Assembly (NCBI RefSeq): GCF_021390435.2
Contig: NZ_JAJVCN010000005.1
Coordinates: 62,001 to 126,000 of the forward strand
From: Kibdelosporangium philippinense
GTDB taxonomy: Bacteria > Actinomycetota > Actinomycetes > Mycobacteriales > Pseudonocardiaceae
Length of the DNA stretch: 64,000 nt
Direction of reading: 5' to 3'
Position numbers and translations under genes: made by a program. Each line of letters begins with the position of its first letter. The first letter of the stretch is position 1. Below the pieces are notes generated by a model. It did not search any database. It saw only the letters and a program-made list of their open reading frames with translations, and was not told where the DNA came from. Below are positions 61,405-64,000 of the stretch, one piece after another.

Positions 61405-62146
61405 CCACCGCCAATACGTGTCCAGTTACGTAGTCCGAGGCCGAACCGGCCAGAAATACCGCGGCGCCGCCAAGATCGTCCGGAGATCCCCACCGGCCCA
61501 TCGGGACGCGACCCACGATTTCCGCAGAGCGCCGCGGGTCGGCCCGCAGCGCCTCGGTGTTGTCCGTCGCCACGTAGCCGGGGGCTATCGCGTTGACTTG
61601 GACATTGTTCGCTGCCCATTCGTTGGCCAGCGTCTTTGTCAGCCCCGCAACCGCGTGTTTGCTCGCGGTGTACGCGGCCACCCTGATCCCTCCTTGGAAG
61701 CTGAGCAGGGAAGCGATGGTGATGACCTTGCCGGACTGGCGCTGCAGCATCGGCGCGCCCACCGTCTTGGTCAGTTCGAACACCGAGTCGAGGTTCACCG
61801 ACAGCACCGCACGCCAGTCCTCATAGGAATGTTCGACGGCGTCGGAGCGCCGGATGATCCCCGCGTTGTTGACCAGGATGTCGATCTGGTGCTCGGCAAG
61901 GATTTCCTGTGCTTTGGCGGCAACCTCCTGCGGCTGCCCGAGGTCCACAGTGGCCACTGCCGCGTTACGGCCGTGCGCCTCGATTTCCTCGCACACCGGT
62001 TTGAAGTCACCGCCGTGGCCGAGCAGGACCACGTCCGCGCCCGCGCCAGCCAACGCGACCGCGATCGCGCGCCCGATGCCGGTACGGGCCCCGGTCACCA
62101 GCGCGGTCCGGCCTTCCAGCGAGAAAAGCTTGTCGAGGTAACTCAT
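61382..62146 (-). CDS. kduD: 2-deoxy-D-gluconate 3-dehydrogenase (SDR family)
   Basis: The 254-residue short-chain dehydrogenase has TGARTGIGRAIAVAL (residues 19-33) as cofactor loop, NNAGIIRRSD near 92, the catalytic Ser near 147 and YTASKHAVAGLTK near 158-170 (YxxxK). It shares the gene pairing of KduD, which reduces 2,5-diketo-3-deoxygluconate to 2-keto-3-deoxygluconate in pectin breakdown. Other SDR substrates are possible, but kduI next door supports this. It overlaps kduI by four bases. Confidence 0.9.
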   Translation of the reverse strand: MSYLDKLFSLEGRTALVTGARTGIGRAIAVALAGAGADVVLLGHGGDFKPVCEEIEAHGRNAAVATVDLGQPQEVAAKAQEILAEHQIDILVNNAGIIRRSDAVEHSYEDWRAVLSVNLDSVFELTKTVGAPMLQRQSGKVITIASLLSFQGGIRVAAYTASKHAVAGLTKTLANEWAANNVQVNAIAPGYVATDNTEALRADPRRSAEIVGRVPMGRWGSPDDLGGAAVFLAGSASDYVTGHVLAVDGGWLAR

Positions 62147-62973
62147 CGCAGGTCCGTCATGGCGACGTGGTCCATGTCGTCGAACCGGTAGTTCTCACCG
62201 GCCATGAACCAGATGAACGAGTAGCTGCCGGTCGCCGCGCCCGAATGGATCGACCAACTCGGCGAGATGACTGCCTGTTCGTTGCGCACGATCAGGTGCC
62301 GCGTCTCGTCTGGTTCACCGAGCAGGTGCACCAGCCGCGCGTCCTGGTCGAGATCGAAGTAGAAGTAGCACTCGGTGCGCCGCAGATGGGTGTGCGCGGG
62401 CATTGTGTTCCAGACACTTCCGGGCGCTAACTGTGTCCAGCCCATCATCAGTTGGCAGCTCTCGACCAGTGTTCCGTCGATATACCGCCGAATCGTCCGC
62501 TCATTCGATGTGTTGGCGGCGCCCAGTTCCACGGGTGTGACATCTTTCGCATGCACCAGCGTGGTCGGCAGATCCTGGTGCGCGGGCGCCGAGGCGAGGT
62601 AAAACCGGCCTGGGGCAGCAGGATCAGCGCTCGTGAAGCTCACTTCCCTGGTGCCACGCCCGATATATGCGAGGTCTCCCCGTTCGAGCTCGTACGCGGT
62701 ACCGTCGCAAACCACCGCTCCACGTCCGTCGACGCAGAAAGCCGCCAGCTCGCGACGTTCGCAGAAGTGGTCCGTGCGCAGGGTGTCGTCCGATTCCAGG
62801 CGTAACGGCTCGGTGCCGGGAACGGCGCCACCGAGCACCACCCGGTCGTCGTGGCTGTAGGTCAGGCGCAGTTCGCCTGGCACGAAGACGTCCTCGACCA
62901 GGTAATGCTGGCGCAGTTGCGCGGTGTCGTAGCCGCGGGCCTCCGCCGGATTGGTCGAGTACCTGACGTCCAC
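62143..62973 (-). CDS. kduI: 5-dehydro-4-deoxy-D-glucuronate isomerase
   Basis: The 276-residue cupin-fold zinc enzyme isomerises 5-keto-4-deoxyuronate to 2,5-diketo-3-deoxygluconate. Zinc ligands are visible in PAHTHLRRTECYFYF (two His, one Glu) near 193-207 and in SWSIHSGAATGSYSFIWFM near 240 (His). Its first residues DVRYSTNPAEARGYD match the family. It starts the operon kduI-kduD-iclR-lldP and is preceded by a likely IclR operator. A pectin lyase to supply substrate is not in the window. Confidence 0.95.
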   Translation of the reverse strand: MDVRYSTNPAEARGYDTAQLRQHYLVEDVFVPGELRLTYSHDDRVVLGGAVPGTEPLRLESDDTLRTDHFCERRELAAFCVDGRGAVVCDGTAYELERGDLAYIGRGTREVSFTSADPAAPGRFYLASAPAHQDLPTTLVHAKDVTPVELGAANTSNERTIRRYIDGTLVESCQLMMGWTQLAPGSVWNTMPAHTHLRRTECYFYFDLDQDARLVHLLGEPDETRHLIVRNEQAVISPSWSIHSGAATGSYSFIWFMAGENYRFDDMDHVAMTDLR

Positions 62974-62990
62974 AGGGGTCCTCCAATGTA

Positions 62991-63021
62991 CCGATCAATG
63001 GAACATTGAACCGATGATCGG
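62991..63021. promoter_or_regulatory. Candidate IclR operator upstream of kduI
   Basis: A perfect TCAATG-GAA-CATTGA palindrome (62995-63009) is nested in an outer inverted pair CCGATCA (62991-62997) / TGATCGG (63015-63021). It lies 18-48 bases before the kduI start, where the adjacent IclR regulator would act. Confidence 0.55.
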
Positions 63022-63135
63022 GGCTAAACGTTAACAAACTTTCCAAACTCGGGGAAGGTTTAGACCACTGGTCCATTCGGGTGGTCGTCGAAACAGCGTT
63101 GAGTAAGCGAGATCGGTGAACGAATTGACCGATGA

Positions 63136-64000
63136 TCAACCGGCGCCGTGGATCAGCCGGAGCTTCGGCCGAACGTCGGAAAGTCCTACCAGGGCGCGAA
63201 GTCGCGGCAATCCAATGTGGAGCCGCAGGGCCAGCGCCGGCATCGTGAGATCGTTTGCACCGGCCAGTTCGATAGCCAGCCGGAGCAGCTCCGGCTGCTC
63301 TCCCGGATAGCCGGAATTGACCGGTTCGTGCGTCCGCCAGCCAAGCTTGGTCAGCGTCGCCAGCACCCGCCGAAGCGTGGATTCGCTGTAAACGCCCAGG
63401 TCTTTGCCGCGATAGATCAATGCGGCCGTCGAGACGCCGTAGTTGTCCGCGAGCTGCTTGAGCGCGGCGACGTCGACCGGCGTCGGCAGCTGGTCGGAGA
63501 TTTCGTTGGCAGGCATAAGGAATTCGGCGGCGAACGCGTTGGCTTCCCGCTCGTTCTGCACACTTCCGGGAACTGGCTCGGGATGCAGCAACAGATGCCC
63601 GAGTTCGTGCGCGACCGAGAACCGCTGACGCATCGGATTTCCCTTGTACGTCAACGCGATGATCGGCCTACCGTGCAACGCGGACGAGAACGCGTCGATG
63701 GTGTCGCAGTCCAATGCGGGAATTCGCGTGGTGACGACGCCGCGTGCTTCGAGATTGCGCACCAGATGCGCGGTCGGTCCTGAGTAGATGCTCCAGGCCT
63801 TGCGGACCATGCGCGCGGTCGTGGCCGGATCGCCGTGCGGGATGCCCATCGGAATCCCCACGTCCAGCGGCGGCAATTCGATGACACGGTCCAGTTGTTC
63901 GACAACTTCCCAGAGTAATTCGACGTGTGCGAGCGCTTGCTGGCGCTGGGTCGCGGTCGTCGCGCGCAGGGACCGGAAATGCGCCTGCGCTGTGTCGAGA
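63136..64000 (-). CDS. ImmA/IrrE family metallopeptidase, N-terminus beyond window edge
   Basis: The open frame covers 287 codons to the window end (codons in phase from 63999), so only the start is missing. The core has the zinc motif RQRFSVAHELGHLLLHPEPV (HExxH) and the C-terminal NEREANAFAAEFLMP with a third ligand. ImmA cuts phage-type repressors; related proteins usually carry an N-terminal HTH, consistent with the helical sequence QALAHVELLWEVVEQLDRVI at the edge. The C-terminal region may sense stress. Its partner regulator would lie upstream, outside the window. Confidence 0.88.
   Translation of the reverse strand, partial: LDTAQAHFRSLRATTATQRQQALAHVELLWEVVEQLDRVIELPPLDVGIPMGIPHGDPATTARMVRKAWSIYSGPTAHLVRNLEARGVVTTRIPALDCDTIDAFSSALHGRPIIALTYKGNPMRQRFSVAHELGHLLLHPEPVPGSVQNEREANAFAAEFLMPANEISDQLPTPVDVAALKQLADNYGVSTAALIYRGKDLGVYSESTLRRVLATLTKLGWRTHEPVNSGYPGEQPELLRLAIELAGANDLTMPALALRLHIGLPRLRALVGLSDVRPKLRLIHGAG

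Overview
The window is high-GC actinobacterial DNA, most probably from the Pseudonocardiaceae (inference). The grounds are frequent GTG starts, dense ATGA/GTGA overlaps between genes, and a gene order that largely matches a conserved mycobacterial neighbourhood: nadD-rsfS-gpgP-octT-degV-comEA-comEC-holA-rpsT-(ATP-grasp/alpha-E/transglutaminase)-lepA-(sulfur genes)-hemW. Accessory blocks have been inserted between these core pieces.

Layout. 1-1.6 kb: the end of a P450, its 3Fe-4S ferredoxin and a nitroreductase. 1.7-9.4 kb: NAD synthesis, ribosome silencing, glucosylglycerate metabolism, DegV and the ComEA/ComEC DNA-uptake proteins. A previously unlisted 39-residue membrane peptide is coupled to comEA, and a 1 kb repeat-rich gap precedes comEC. 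9.4-11.7 kb: a frameshifted membrane protein, a MarR regulator and a divergent beta-propeller protein. 11.7-15.1 kb: threonine synthase behind a clear SAM-I riboswitch, holA and rpsT. 15.2-19.7 kb: a DMT transporter and the ATP-grasp/alpha-E/transglutaminase triad. 19.6-23.8 kb: a PemK-like protein followed by three M48 peptidase paralogues, the last one frameshifted. 23.8-27.2 kb: lepA, a Uma2 nuclease-like protein, a hypothetical protein and an HD hydrolase. 27.3-30.6 kb: a secreted GH18 chitinase behind two DasR-type boxes, a nitronate monooxygenase and a GNAT enzyme. 30.6-35.4 kb: three overlapping DUF885 paralogues. 35.4-39.5 kb: a DUF4230 protein, an APC permease, an MDR reductase, and a membrane-anchored guanyl RNase with its barstar inhibitor. 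39.5-44.1 kb: a frameshifted LuxR-family ATPase regulator, a secreted protein, a crotonase and an alpha/beta hydrolase.

44.0-52.5 kb is one sulfur-assimilation operon read on the minus strand: leader peptide, sulfite reductase, 51-residue zinc ribbon, APS reductase, cysD, cysN, ssuA/B/C-type ABC transporter and sirohydrochlorin chelatase. It imports a sulfur source, activates sulfate to APS, reduces APS directly to sulfite and then to sulfide, and supplies siroheme for the last step. No APS kinase gene is present, which fits an APS-type (iron-sulfur) CysH.

52.6-64 kb: hemW; a TetR/flavin-monooxygenase pair with a strongly symmetric operator over the promoter; a methyltransferase; Hsp20; an orphan FtsX-ectodomain-like protein; a 0.75 kb gap holding a 323 bp inverted-repeat element and eight 30 bp tandem repeats; an LldP permease-IclR-KduD-KduI operon for uronate use; and the end of an ImmA/IrrE peptidase gene cut by the window edge.

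The most noteworthy items are regulatory or structural: the SAM riboswitch on thrC, the cysteine-type leader peptide before the sulfite reductase, the 98 bp inverted-repeat element, three independent non-coding tandem repeat arrays, paired DasR-like boxes, two small coupled genes, and three genes with apparent single frameshifts, which could be real or sequence errors.
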